A stretch of DNA of 47,228 nucleotides from Clostridium guangxiense (GCF_021043395.1 NZ_JAJNKE010000026.1:12101-59328), one strand, 5' to 3'. Positions 8,808 through 18,013 are shown, counted from the stretch's first letter. Numbers and translations are program-made. Notes: generated by a model not told the origin, from the letters alone.

Positions 8808-9932
8808 CTATGGTACATAAATCCTTTTTACCCTTTTGCCTATTCCGCAGATAAATTCATAATTAAAGCTTCCAGCCATATTTGCTAATTCCTCAACAGT
8901 AATGGTATTTTCACCATCTTGTCCAACTAAAGTTACTTCATCTTCTATTTCAACACCATCTATATGTGATATATCTACCATCATTTGGTCCATGCAGATT
9001 CTTCCTAGTATAGGTGCATATTGTCCGTGAATTAAAACTCTTCCCTTTGAAGAAAGTCCGCGCATATATCCATCTGCATAACCTACGGAAATAGTTGCAA
9101 TTTTAGTTTTTATCTTTGTAATGTAAGTTTTACCATAGCTTATACCAGTACCTTCATAAACTTCAGAAATATTAATCACATGAGCTTTCCAGGTTAGGGC
9201 AGGTTTCAATTTTACAGAAGCCTTGTTGACTTCATCTGATGGATACAAACCATATGTAATTATGCCGCTTCTAACCATGTCAAATCTGTGATCATTAAGT
9301 TCCATAATTCCTGCACTATTGCAAATGTGTTTAAGTGCAATATTAATCTTGTTTTTTTCAAGAGTTTTTAAAAATTCATCATATTTTTCTTCCTGCAGTT
9401 TAGTGTAATTTTTGTCTTTTTCATCTGCACAAGAAAAGTGGGTAAACATACCTTCAACAATTAAATTATCCATATTTATAATTTTTTCAATATCCGAGAT
9501 GCTTTTTTGCCTTACTTTAAATCCAATTCTGTTCATTCCAGTTTCTACTGCAATATGAACTTTTATTGTCTTTTTAAGTTTAACTCCACATTTTGATATT
9601 TCTTCTGCCATTTCAAGATTGTAAATGGTTTGAGTTATATCATAGTTAGCTAAAATTTCATATTGCTTTGGAGAGGTATAACCTAAAATTAATATTGGTA
9701 TACCTATTCCGTTTTTGCGGAGTTCTACAGCTTCTTCTATAGTTGCAACTCCAAAGTAATCTACTTTATCTTTAAGAAAGTCGCCTATTTTTATAGCGCC
9801 ATGACCATATCCATCAGCCTTTATTACTGCCATTACCTTTACATAGTCTTCTATTTTTTTTCTTACCTCATTTATATTATGTTCTATAGCTTTTAAGTCT
9901 ATTATTGCGCAAGTTCTAAGATATTCTTCCAT
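8808..9932 (-). CDS. alr: Alanine racemase
   Basis: The 374-residue fold-III PLP racemase has the PLP-binding lysine in VMAVIKADGYGHG (K38) and a conserved catalytic-tyrosine region SVGYADGYMRGL. The GRICMDQMMVD motif and a C-terminal ICGIGKRVKRIY tail also match Alr. It interconverts L- and D-alanine in the cytoplasm. It is the last gene of the dat-cyclase-alr operon, which suggests it supplies D-alanine to the transaminase. The ATG is preceded by AAAGGGGG. Broader or altered specificity, for example ornithine or serine, cannot be excluded from sequence. Confidence 0.93.
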   Translation of the reverse strand: MEEYLRTCAIIDLKAIEHNINEVRKKIEDYVKVMAVIKADGYGHGAIKIGDFLKDKVDYFGVATIEEAVELRKNGIGIPILILGYTSPKQYEILANYDITQTIYNLEMAEEISKCGVKLKKTIKVHIAVETGMNRIGFKVRQKSISDIEKIINMDNLIVEGMFTHFSCADEKDKNYTKLQEEKYDEFLKTLEKNKINIALKHICNSAGIMELNDHRFDMVRSGIITYGLYPSDEVNKASVKLKPALTWKAHVINISEVYEGTGISYGKTYITKIKTKIATISVGYADGYMRGLSSKGRVLIHGQYAPILGRICMDQMMVDISHIDGVEIEDEVTLVGQDGENTITVEELANMAGSFNYEFICGIGKRVKRIYVP

Positions 9933-9977
9933 GTATTAGTCCCCCTTTATCAACTCCTTGAATAAATTTTATCTTGA

Positions 9978-10763
9978 TTAATATTTCAAATCTATATTTT
10001 TTATATCTGTTATTAACATGTGACCAGGGGAATGTGTAATAACTATCTTAGGTTTGACGTTCATAACCACTGCTTGAGGAGTGACTCCACAAGGCCAAAA
10101 TACAGGCACTTCATTATCTTTTATAGTTACGGAATCTCCAAAATCAGGTTTATTTATGTCCTTTATTCCTATGACAGATGGATTGCCTATGTGAACTGGT
10201 GCCCCATGCACTTTAGGCATTTCACCACTTACTAAAACTGATTTTACTATATTTTCATAAGAAAGCGGCCTCATGCTTACAACCATTTTTCCATTAAATA
10301 TTCCAGCTGGTGTACAGTCTATATTTGTAATAAACATGGGTACATTACAATTTTCCTCTATGTGCCTTATAGGAATGTTTGCCTCAATCAGCTCAGATTC
10401 AAAAGAAAAGCTGCAGCCAATTAAAAAGCTTACAAAGTCATTTCTCCAGAAATCTGATATATCTGTGTATTCGCCAGTTAATATACCATCTTCATAGACT
10501 CTATATTTGGGAATATCCTTTGTGATATCAATATCTTCACCTAGATATTTAAGGTTTCTGTTACCTACGTCACTTACTTCTAATATTGGGCAGGATTTAG
10601 GGTTCCTTTGGGTAAATAACAAAAAATCATAGGCTAATTCCTTAGGTAAAATAACCAAATTAGCCTGTGCATACCCTGCACACATCCCAGCTGTTGGTGT
10701 TACAACTTTTCCTTCACGAATCAATTTACGAACCTCATAAGGCTTCATGCTTGAATAATTCAT
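9978..10763 (-). CDS. D-glutamate cyclase N-terminal-type protein (DUF1445/UPF0317)
   Basis: This ~261-residue protein belongs to the DUF1445 (UPF0317, 'putative hydro-lyase') family, recognised by SSMKPYEVRKLIREG, then GMCAGYAQANLVILP and the C-terminal ITHSPGHMLITDIKN. In mammals this domain is the N-terminal part of DGLUCY, which cyclises D-glutamate to 5-oxo-D-proline. The start is chosen as ATG 10763 because an AAGGTG ribosome binding site is correctly spaced. An upstream GTG at 10772 would overlap that site. It follows the DUF4392 gene by only 12 bp, so the two are surely co-transcribed. The catalytic mechanism is not known to me. Confidence 0.85.
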   Translation of the reverse strand: MNYSSMKPYEVRKLIREGKVVTPTAGMCAGYAQANLVILPKELAYDFLLFTQRNPKSCPILEVSDVGNRNLKYLGEDIDITKDIPKYRVYEDGILTGEYTDISDFWRNDFVSFLIGCSFSFESELIEANIPIRHIEENCNVPMFITNIDCTPAGIFNGKMVVSMRPLSYENIVKSVLVSGEMPKVHGAPVHIGNPSVIGIKDINKPDFGDSVTIKDNEVPVFWPCGVTPQAVVMNVKPKIVITHSPGHMLITDIKNIDLKY

Positions 10764-10775
10764 TTTTACCACACC

Positions 10776-11879
10776 TTAAATTATATTTTTTAATTTTTCA
10801 TATTTATAAGCATCATCGTCATAAAATCCAAGTTCAATTACTTTTTTAAACCAAGTAGAGCAGGTCTTTTCTAATTTCATAGAGGATTCTATGGTTTCCC
10901 TCATTAAACTAACTATGGAAACATTTATTTCTAGGTTACAGCCATCTATAGCAGGAATTAGATCTCCGTACATGTCTATCATTCCACTTCTAGATGCTGT
11001 AATCATAGCTTCTTTTTCCATTTCTTTTGTGTGCATTATATTTAAATCTTTCTTTAAATAGGCTAATGCAGCTATAAGTCCGTAGCAACCCCAATCTGAA
11101 ACTGTTGCAGTTATAATGTTGTCTGCTGCTACATCTGCGATTATTCCACCACCACAGCCACAGTTACAGCTTCCTTTTGCAGCATATGGAACATATTCTT
11201 CTAAATGTTCTTTTAGAGTTCCCATGCCGAGTTCATTTCCTAGGTCTCCTATGGCTATATTTAAAATACCTTTTTTCTTTAATTTAGTGAATAAAATATC
11301 CTGCTTTGCTTCTAATTCGCTTACATCTAATCCAACTGCATTGTGGTAAACACCAAGAGAATTAGCTCCTGGGCATTCTATACTTATAACTGCACTTGGA
11401 AGACCTTTTGACATAAGTTCATTTGCTTGATTTTCAGCATCTTTATCATTTTTTGTGAAAGGTATGCCTGCTATTGATAGAGGATATTCCTTTAAGCCTT
11501 CAATGTTGTCATGAAAATGAAGTCCAATTACATATGACAAGTTTTCTACAGCTCGCATGTTATCTTCAGGACATAAAATTATAGGTTTTACATTGAAGCC
11601 TTTTACTAAAGCTCTTGCCAAAAGCATTGTGCTTACAATCCCATCCATTTCTGCCTTCTTAAATGGGCGCAATACAAAGCCTGTCATTATATAAACAAAG
11701 TCGCCTTCTTTTAATGTTTTTACTAATTTTTTAGCACTATTCATTGTTAAAGGTTCTTTAGTGTATTCTCTTGCGGCACTGTATAGAATTCTACAGACAC
11801 CATATCCTCTTGGATCTAAGTTCATTAAATTATCCAAGTTTTCGCCTATATTTAATATTGTTAATTCTTCTTGCTTCAT
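10776..11879 (-). CDS. D-glutamate cyclase C-terminal-type protein (DUF4392)
   Basis: This 367-residue protein has the DUF4392 / GLUCM-like C-terminal domain over most of its length: DPRGYGVCRILYSAARE, then GDFVYIMTGFVLRP, then IECPGANSLGVYHNA and a cysteine/glycine-rich GSCNCGCGGGI stretch. In mammalian D-glutamate cyclase the same domain is fused behind DUF1445. Here the two halves are separate adjacent genes, in the reverse order of the fusion. The ATG follows a GGGGGAG ribosome binding site. It lies 20 bp downstream of dat. The role in D-glutamate turnover is inferred from domain and context. Confidence 0.82.
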   Translation of the reverse strand: MKQEELTILNIGENLDNLMNLDPRGYGVCRILYSAAREYTKEPLTMNSAKKLVKTLKEGDFVYIMTGFVLRPFKKAEMDGIVSTMLLARALVKGFNVKPIILCPEDNMRAVENLSYVIGLHFHDNIEGLKEYPLSIAGIPFTKNDKDAENQANELMSKGLPSAVISIECPGANSLGVYHNAVGLDVSELEAKQDILFTKLKKKGILNIAIGDLGNELGMGTLKEHLEEYVPYAAKGSCNCGCGGGIIADVAADNIITATVSDWGCYGLIAALAYLKKDLNIMHTKEMEKEAMITASRSGMIDMYGDLIPAIDGCNLEINVSIVSLMRETIESSMKLEKTCSTWFKKVIELGFYDDDAYKYEKLKNII

Positions 11880-11899
11880 ATAGACATCTCCCCCTAAAT

Positions 11900-12742
11900 T
11901 TAATTTGTAGCTTCTAAGAATTCATTAAGTAATGCAGCTTGGAGTTTTTTGATAAGTTCTGGGGCTTTCCCACCTACAGGTTTTCCGTCTATTTCGCATG
12001 CAGCCATACAAAATTGACCTGAACTAGTGACTATAACTTCGTCTGCATCCATTAATTCTTTTAAAGTAAATGCGGTTTCATTCACAGGAATATCAAATTT
12101 TTTACACATGTTTATAATATGAGCTCTTGCTATACCTGGCAAAATTAAATTATCTGTTGGAGCTGTTTTAAAAATTCCATCTTTTATAATAGATACATTG
12201 CTGTGAGCACATTCAGTTACTCTATCTCCTCTATGGAATACTGCTTCCTGGCATCCAGCCTCTTCTGTTTTTTGTGCTGCAATTACACTTGGAAGTAAAT
12301 TTAAAGTTTTTATATTACAGTGTAAAAATCTAGTATCCTCTAAAGTAATTAGCTTTAGTTTATGAGACATGTCCTTTATATTTGTTGGTTTTAATACTAT
12401 CCAAAGATTTGCTTTTACTTCATCTGGAGGAAAAGCATGATTGCGCATTCCTGTCCCTCTTGTAACCTGCCAGTATACAAACTGTTCACCAGAATCAACT
12501 TTTGTAACCATATCAGCCAATAGTTCTTTTAATTGTTCCTTTGTATATGGAATTTTGATTCTCAATAAACCTGCACTATTGTAAAAACGATCGATGTGTT
12601 CGTCTAGGGCAAATATTTTATGATTTCTGCTATATGTGGCATCATAGACTCCATCACCAAAATAACATACCCTATCATTCATAGGGATTTTCATATTTTC
12701 AATTAAATCAAATTCTCCGTTATAATATCCTAAGTTCTTCAT
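11900..12742 (-). CDS. dat: D-amino acid (D-alanine) aminotransferase
   Basis: This is a 280-residue class-IV (fold IV) PLP aminotransferase. K145 is in HCNIKTLNLLP, the same position as the Bacillus D-amino acid transaminase lysine. A TRGTGMRNHAF segment provides the Arg-x-His pair that traps the carboxylate in D-specific enzymes and is absent from branched-chain transaminases. It should catalyse D-alanine + 2-oxoglutarate to pyruvate + D-glutamate. It is the first gene of the D-amino-acid operon, with an AGGAGGTG ribosome binding site. Confidence 0.9.
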   Translation of the reverse strand: MKNLGYYNGEFDLIENMKIPMNDRVCYFGDGVYDATYSRNHKIFALDEHIDRFYNSAGLLRIKIPYTKEQLKELLADMVTKVDSGEQFVYWQVTRGTGMRNHAFPPDEVKANLWIVLKPTNIKDMSHKLKLITLEDTRFLHCNIKTLNLLPSVIAAQKTEEAGCQEAVFHRGDRVTECAHSNVSIIKDGIFKTAPTDNLILPGIARAHIINMCKKFDIPVNETAFTLKELMDADEVIVTSSGQFCMAACEIDGKPVGGKAPELIKKLQAALLNEFLEATN

Positions 12743-13029
12743 AAAAAGGCACCTCCTATAAATTTAAAAAATAATATTAAAAAGCAATATATATTATATA
12801 ATTGCTATAAAAGAATATTCTTCATTAACACATTACTATTTAAATATATGGTATATTAATAAATAAATTTTTTCAATGTTTTCTGAGAACTATGCGGAAT
12901 TTATTTTTTATTATGCTTTTTACAAAAATATTTACGGTTTTTAACTATATAATATGAAAAATTTATGGCTAGCGAATTTTATGAGGTATGATTATTTTGA
13001 TATGCAGAAGTCAAAAAAATAAAATCCGT
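12743..13029 (-). promoter_or_regulatory. Promoter region of the D-amino-acid operon with a dyad
   Basis: A 287-bp non-coding stretch separates the Lrp-type gene from dat. It contains an inverted repeat at 12783-12806 (AGCAAT and ATTGCT arms around a TATATATTATATA-like centre), a plausible operator for the neighbouring Lrp/AsnC protein. The rest is AT-rich with no gene seen. Confidence 0.45.
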
Positions 13030-13455
13030 TTAATCTTTCACGGATTTTAAAATATAATAAGTTTTTGTTTTAGACACGCCTTCTAAGTTTTTTATATTGT
13101 TGTGAATCTTTTCTAAATCCTCTGATGATTTACAAAGTATTTTAAGCATAAAATCAAAATCACCTGTTAGATAATAGCAAAAATTTATATTTTTATTTTC
13201 CTTAATTGCCCTAGTAAATGATTCATAAAACTTTGGATGGTCAAGGCTAACCTCCATTAAGGCACTTGTATCATTTCCTATTTTGCTTTCATCTAAAACT
13301 ACTGTATAATTTTTTATTATCCCACTTGTCTCCAGCTTATGAATGCGTTCAATGACCGCGGAGACTGATAAATGAATTTCTTTGCTTATTGTTGATGCTT
13401 TAGTTCTAGAATTGGCTTTTAAATATTCTAATATTTTATAATCAACATTATCCAT
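13030..13455 (-). CDS. Lrp/AsnC-family transcriptional regulator
   Basis: The 141-residue protein has an N-terminal winged HTH (DYKILEYLKANSRTKASTI, then HLSVSAVIERIHKLE) and a C-terminal RAM/AsnC ligand-binding domain. Family length is typical. ATG 13455 is chosen because AGGAG lies 8 nt upstream; a GTG 9 bp earlier overlaps that site. It sits upstream of and in line with the D-amino-acid operon and likely senses an amino acid to control it. Confidence 0.9.
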   Translation of the reverse strand: MDNVDYKILEYLKANSRTKASTISKEIHLSVSAVIERIHKLETSGIIKNYTVVLDESKIGNDTSALMEVSLDHPKFYESFTRAIKENKNINFCYYLTGDFDFMLKILCKSSEDLEKIHNNIKNLEGVSKTKTYYILKSVKD

Positions 13456-13515
13456 AACAATCACTCCTAGTAAAGCTGTTGTTTTATAGAATAATTATAA
13501 CAATAGTTTAATAAA

Positions 13516-13558
13516 TAAAAAAGCAGGTATAGATTTTATTACGATCTATACCTGCTCC
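13516..13558 (-). terminator. Intrinsic terminator of the helD transcript
   Basis: A strong hairpin, AGCAGGTATAGAT pairing with ATCTATACCTGCT, is followed on the minus strand by TTTTTTATTTATT, just after the helD stop codon. Confidence 0.88.
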
Positions 13559-13562
13559 TTTA

Positions 13563-15842
13563 TTATTGCTGAGATACTGCTTTTAACATTTCTGCTTTTT
13601 CACCCACAGAATATATATAAAGTTTATGCAGTGGACGCGTCATTGCAATATAAAGCAGTTTTACATCAAGTTCATCAGATGTATATTGATCCTTTGATGC
13701 ATTCGCTATTATAACCATGTCAAATTCAAGTCCTTTTACCAAATAAGAAGGGATTATTAAGATTCCACTAGAATAATCATTTTCTTTTTCACTTATTATT
13801 TGTACCTTATAGCTTGAATTTTTAAATAAGCTTTTAAGCTCCTTGCACTCCTTCATAGTCTTACATATGATTGCAGCAGATTTTAATTTGTTTTTACGTA
13901 AGGCTAACAGATTTTTTTCAATTTCATTTTTTACTTCAGCTAGAGAGCCTTTTTCCATTACAGTTACAGGGTCGCCGTGGCGTATTACTGGTTTTGCAAG
14001 TGGAAGGCTCTTATTATTTAAAAATTTTATAACTGAGTTTGCTGCATCCATTATCTCGATTGTGGTTCTATAACTTTGTTCTAGTTTTAGTAAGTCTGGC
14101 TCATTGCCGCCAAAGATAAGTTCTGCAGTTTTGTTCCAATCTGTAACTCCTCTAAAACTGTATATTCCTTGACACAGGTCTCCAAGGATTGTAAAAGAAG
14201 GACTGTCTATTATTTCTTTTAATACTGAAAATTGAAAAAGGCTAAAATCTTGAGCTTCGTCTATGATTATGTGTCTTACGTTTATTTTTTCGTCTAGACC
14301 TTGTGTTAAATATTTTATATACATTAAAGGAGCTAAATCTTCAAACTCAACGACATTTTTGTCTAAGATATCGCTTGAAGTTTTTCTTATTAATTCTGAG
14401 AGCTCATGATTTATATATTTTTCAGTTAGCTTATTAAATAAAGCTTTATCATTTAGCAGTTTTTTATAATATTCAAGAGGAGACAAAACAGAAATCTTTG
14501 ATAAATAATTTTTAACAAGTGTTTTTGAATTTTTGTTTATGCCTTTTAGCAGAGCATCTCTTTCATCTATTATTTTTATTATAATTTTGCGTCTTTCAGG
14601 TGAATCTGGAGCTTCATCTCTAACCTTGTTTAATTTTTCGTCGTAGGATGACTCAACTCTTTGTAAAATTCTTGCTTTATTGTTTTCAATACTGTTTGTA
14701 AGATGTTTTTTTATTTCATTGATTCGCTTCATAAGTGGCAAGCTTTTGTAATCTTCAAGAAACAACTTTTTTATATTTTTTGAACTAATAAGAACAAAAG
14801 TGTGAAGTTTAAAATCTTCCTCTAGAATGAAATTTTGTTCTATTAGCTTAATGAAATTCTGTATTGATGTTTTAAATTCTAGGGAAGCTTTAAAATTGGA
14901 TATCTTTTTTATATTTTCACAGTTTATGCTGTCTCTTAAGTTTACAAGGTCTGAAAGCTTTTTGGTGCTTGGCATGATTTTTAGTTTTCGACCTATGATT
15001 TTTTGAGCAAAGTCTTCAAAGGTTGTTTGCATGACATTTTCTACACCGAGTTCTGGCAAAACGTCAGATATATAACTTAGGAAAAAATGACTGGGAGCCA
15101 TAATCATAAAGTTTTCCGGCTTTAGTTTTTTCTCAAAAGTATATATTAAATAGGCAATCCTGTGAAGGGCAATTGTGGTTTTACCACCGCCGGCAGCACC
15201 TTGAACAATTAGAGGTCTCCACATGTTTGCTCTTATGACCTTATTTTGTTCAGCCTGTATTGTTGAAACTATATCTTTAAGCCTGTTGTCCTTACTTGAG
15301 CCTAGACATGCTTGAAGAAAATCGTCATTTGTTGTTATATCAATATCAAAGAAATCTTGAAGTTTTCCTTTTTCAATCATATATTGACGTTTAAGCTTTA
15401 TTTCTCCTTTAATATTTCCATCCGGGCAGGTGTAATTTGCTGTCCCAATACGGCCATCATAGTAAAGGTTAGAAATAGGAGCTCTCCAATCTATAATTAA
15501 AAATTCACCAGTTTCCTCCTTTAGAAGGGACATTTTCCCTATATATAAATTCTGGAGTTTATTCTTATCTTCTTCTTTAAAGTCGACTCTTGCAAAGTAT
15601 GGTTTCAAAAGGCTACGCTCAGAATTTTGAATTTTTTGATGAAGTGTGTCTCTTACAGAAGTATTTAAAGTAACTTGAGTAAACTGTTCTTTATTATCTG
15701 GATCAAAATATTTAAGCTGGGAATCTATTTGTGTGTCTAAACTGGATTTTTGTTTAGTAATAACTTCTTTGTATGTTTTTAAATAGTCAAGCGTGTAGTT
15801 GAGCCTTTTAAGCTCGGAGTTGTAATCTGGATGTTTTATCAA
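13563..15842 (-). CDS. helD: HelD-like UvrD-family DNA/RNA-polymerase helicase
   Basis: This ~759-residue superfamily-1 helicase has an N-terminal coiled coil and a Walker A GAAGGGKTTIALHR near residue 221. Walker B is IIDEAQDFS near 528. Downstream motifs include GDLCQGIYSFRG and a C-terminal LLYIAMTRPLHKLYIY. HelD proteins recycle stalled RNA polymerase, and this family also includes ATPases linked to rifamycin tolerance. A longer frame exists to 15950, but its TTG has no spaced ribosome binding site and its first ~36 codons lie in a repeat. TTG 15842, preceded by GAGGTGATAAAA, is the better start. Confidence 0.87.
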   Translation of the reverse strand: MIKHPDYNSELKRLNYTLDYLKTYKEVITKQKSSLDTQIDSQLKYFDPDNKEQFTQVTLNTSVRDTLHQKIQNSERSLLKPYFARVDFKEEDKNKLQNLYIGKMSLLKEETGEFLIIDWRAPISNLYYDGRIGTANYTCPDGNIKGEIKLKRQYMIEKGKLQDFFDIDITTNDDFLQACLGSSKDNRLKDIVSTIQAEQNKVIRANMWRPLIVQGAAGGGKTTIALHRIAYLIYTFEKKLKPENFMIMAPSHFFLSYISDVLPELGVENVMQTTFEDFAQKIIGRKLKIMPSTKKLSDLVNLRDSINCENIKKISNFKASLEFKTSIQNFIKLIEQNFILEEDFKLHTFVLISSKNIKKLFLEDYKSLPLMKRINEIKKHLTNSIENNKARILQRVESSYDEKLNKVRDEAPDSPERRKIIIKIIDERDALLKGINKNSKTLVKNYLSKISVLSPLEYYKKLLNDKALFNKLTEKYINHELSELIRKTSSDILDKNVVEFEDLAPLMYIKYLTQGLDEKINVRHIIIDEAQDFSLFQFSVLKEIIDSPSFTILGDLCQGIYSFRGVTDWNKTAELIFGGNEPDLLKLEQSYRTTIEIMDAANSVIKFLNNKSLPLAKPVIRHGDPVTVMEKGSLAEVKNEIEKNLLALRKNKLKSAAIICKTMKECKELKSLFKNSSYKVQIISEKENDYSSGILIIPSYLVKGLEFDMVIIANASKDQYTSDELDVKLLYIAMTRPLHKLYIYSVGEKAEMLKAVSQQ

Positions 15843-15860
15843 TTTTATCACCTCGTTTAA

Positions 15861-16058
15861 TTCAGAGTACAGATTACAAAGTACAGAGTACAGTGAAGGT
15901 TGATTTTCTGCTGTGGCAGAAAATTTTAAATTTAATGGGCTTGCGCCCAACCCTTTTGGGTATGTTTTTTCAGCGAAGCTGAAGCTATAAGTTTAAAGGT
16001 TTACCTGACGTAAGGAAGGCAAATCATCCATCACTGTCCTCTGTCAAATGTACTCTGC
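15861..16058. repeat. Repeat family A, divergent copy (A4)
   Basis: The ~200-bp palindromic element has the family A arms (TCAGAGTACAGATTACAAAG at the left, CACTGTCCTCTG and GTACTCTG at the right) but a diverged core. It lies between the permease stop and helD, ending about 18 bp before the helD start. It therefore separates HelD from the upstream ABC genes and contributes most of the upstream sequence of helD. Confidence 0.75.
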
Positions 16059-16060
16059 TT

Positions 16061-16837
16061 CTAAGATCCTGTTCCTGTGTAGTGTCTTACGCCAAATTTC
16101 CATAAAATATAGCTTGGAATAATAAATAAGCATGCAATCAATGGAGAAAACATGTAAAAGATATTGTGACTTCTCCCTATTATATATAGGAGAGGATAGT
16201 AGTTAACAAAGGCTAGTGGAACGATAAATGTAAAAAATCTTAGTACAGAAGTTTTGTATATATCTAAGGGATACTGGGCAAGTTCTCTTCCGCCATCTGT
16301 AAAGATGTTTATGACTTCAAGACTTTCTATGGTAAAAAAGCAGATGACTGCGGAAATCATAAATAAGCCAAAGAATAAAAAGGTTCCTCCTATTATCATT
16401 AATATAAGTGTAAGAATTTTATCGGGCGAAAAGTGAACTCCGCAGGTTTTTATTGAATATATAAATATTATTAATGCTTGAACAAGTTTGCCTATTCTTG
16501 TAAGTTCAATTTTTGTACCTAATACTTGCAGCACTTCGTTTCTTGGTCTTGTAAGTATTCTGTCAAAACCTCCATCTGATATTATTGAAGAAAAATTGTC
16601 AAAACCTCTTCCAAAGCATTCAGCTAGTGAGAAGGACATAAAAATTGTACTAAAACATAAAAGAACTTCATTAAAGCTGTAATTTTTAATGTTTCCAAAG
16701 CGTTTAAATAAAAAATACATGCTAAGAAAGGAGAAAAATGTCGTTAAGCATTGACCAATAGTTGTAAGAAAGAATGAAATTTTATATTGCATTACGGATT
16801 TTAGTTGGATTGAAAAGTACTTTAAATATAGTCCCAT
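16061..16837 (-). CDS. ABC-2 family permease, copy 2b
   Basis: This 258-residue membrane protein has about six hydrophobic segments and resembles DUF990-type ABC-2 exporters. It begins MGLYLKYFSIQLKSVMQYKISF and is a clear paralogue of the permease at 18014-18790: identical length, shared FGRGFDNF/FGGGLASF region and shared C-terminal GTGS/STGS. It starts 2 bp after the preceding permease stop. It is the distal half of a second permease pair and probably forms a heterodimer with 16840-17643. No ATPase gene adjoins this pair except the one at 19592. Confidence 0.85.
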   Translation of the reverse strand: MGLYLKYFSIQLKSVMQYKISFFLTTIGQCLTTFFSFLSMYFLFKRFGNIKNYSFNEVLLCFSTIFMSFSLAECFGRGFDNFSSIISDGGFDRILTRPRNEVLQVLGTKIELTRIGKLVQALIIFIYSIKTCGVHFSPDKILTLILMIIGGTFLFFGLFMISAVICFFTIESLEVINIFTDGGRELAQYPLDIYKTSVLRFFTFIVPLAFVNYYPLLYIIGRSHNIFYMFSPLIACLFIIPSYILWKFGVRHYTGTGS

Positions 16838-16839
16838 AG

Positions 16840-17643
16840 TTAGCCCCCTTGTACCGTTACGCGTTTTAATGCTTTAGAGATTATGAATTTACCAATAATA
16901 ATTAAAGTTGCTGCCCAAAAAACTTGCAAAACTATGGGAAGAAGTGCTTCACTTACTGGAATTTGGCCACTGTAAATTCTAAATGGAACATTTTGCATTG
17001 CAGCAAAGGGTGAAAGATAAAGATATTTTGTGAGCCAGTTGGGCAAAAATGGAAGCGGAACAAGACCTCCAGAAAGAAAATCTGCTGTCATTACAAGAGC
17101 AAGTCGTACGCCAATAGGTGATACTGTATAAAAGGTAAATATATAAACAAGCATACAGTAGGAAATAACCACTATAAAACTTAAAAATGCTGTAATTAAA
17201 AATAGTAAAGCAGAAGCCAATGAGCTTGGTAAGTTAAATTTATACGGTGCTGGCAAGAAAAAAGCTATAATGAGTATTGGAAAACATCGTAAAAGTGTTC
17301 TTGAAAGTCTAACAGCACAGCTTTTAACAAACCAGGTATTGTATATATCAAAGGGTCTGCATAATTCATAAGCTATATTTCCACTTGTTATTAAATTAAA
17401 AATATCATTGTCTAAGAACCAGGTCATGAAAAGTGCTAAAAATGCTTGTTGAAGCCATATATAACTGGAAAGTTGAGAAAAATTCATTGGTGCCTTTGAG
17501 GGATTACTTTTATATAAAGCTTGATACAGCATTATATACATAAAGCCCCAGGCAAATTGTGTGACAATTCCAGCATAGGCAGCGGTTCTGTATTGAAGAC
17601 CATTTATAAAGCGAATCTTAAAAAAACATAAATAAGCTCTCAT
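16840..17643 (-). CDS. ABC-2 family permease, copy 2a
   Basis: The 267-residue ABC-2 permease begins MRAYLCFFKIRFINGLQYRT. It is equal in length to, and clearly paralogous with, the permease at 18792-19595 (FKIRFINGLQYR against FRIRFINNLQYR, shared SGGLVPLPF/SGGIIPLPF). ATG 17643 is chosen because AAGGAG lies 7 nt upstream. The longer frame to 17706 would run into repeat A1. Probably six TM helices. It is likely translated with 16061-16837. Confidence 0.85.
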   Translation of the reverse strand: MRAYLCFFKIRFINGLQYRTAAYAGIVTQFAWGFMYIMLYQALYKSNPSKAPMNFSQLSSYIWLQQAFLALFMTWFLDNDIFNLITSGNIAYELCRPFDIYNTWFVKSCAVRLSRTLLRCFPILIIAFFLPAPYKFNLPSSLASALLFLITAFLSFIVVISYCMLVYIFTFYTVSPIGVRLALVMTADFLSGGLVPLPFLPNWLTKYLYLSPFAAMQNVPFRIYSGQIPVSEALLPIVLQVFWAATLIIIGKFIISKALKRVTVQGG

Positions 17644-17670
17644 ATTTATACTCCTTATAAAGTTGTGTGG

Positions 17671-18006
17671 ATAGATAACTTGAAAGTTTAAAGTTGTCAA
17701 ATCCAAGTTTATCTCGACAAACTGGAATTTAACTCAGAGTACAAAGTACAGAGGACAGAGTACAGTGAAGGATGATTTTTCTCCGCTGTCGCTACAAAAA
17801 ATCTTAAACTTAATGCACGCAAAGCGCTTAAAATATAGTGCTCAGTGTAGCTGACACTATTAAGTTCTAAGATTTACCTGAGAGAAACGAAAGGTAAATC
17901 CACCTTCACTGTACTCTGCACTTTGTACTCTGTGCTCTGAATCAACTTCCAGTTTGCAGGGATAGATTAGGTATTAGCAATTCAATCTTTCAGCTTGGTT
18001 ATCTAT
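17671..18006. repeat. Repeat family A, full-length copy (A1)
   Basis: A ~336-bp non-coding element lies between the two permease pairs. The ends are imperfect long inverted repeats: ATAGATAACTTGAAAG at the left and, inverted, ATAGATAACCAAGCTGAAAG at the right. Inside these are arms CAGAGTACAAAGTACAGAG / CTCTGTACTTTGTACTCTG-like and a core of small hairpins. It is nearly identical to the reverse complement of the copy at 25614-25946. No transposase is encoded. Confidence 0.88.
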
Positions 18007-18013
18007 ATTTTTT

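Noticed and set aside
11116-11349. Plus-strand frame rich in proline and glutamine opposite the DUF4392 gene
   Set aside because: It is the complement of the cysteine/glycine-rich stretch of the real gene, without a start signal.
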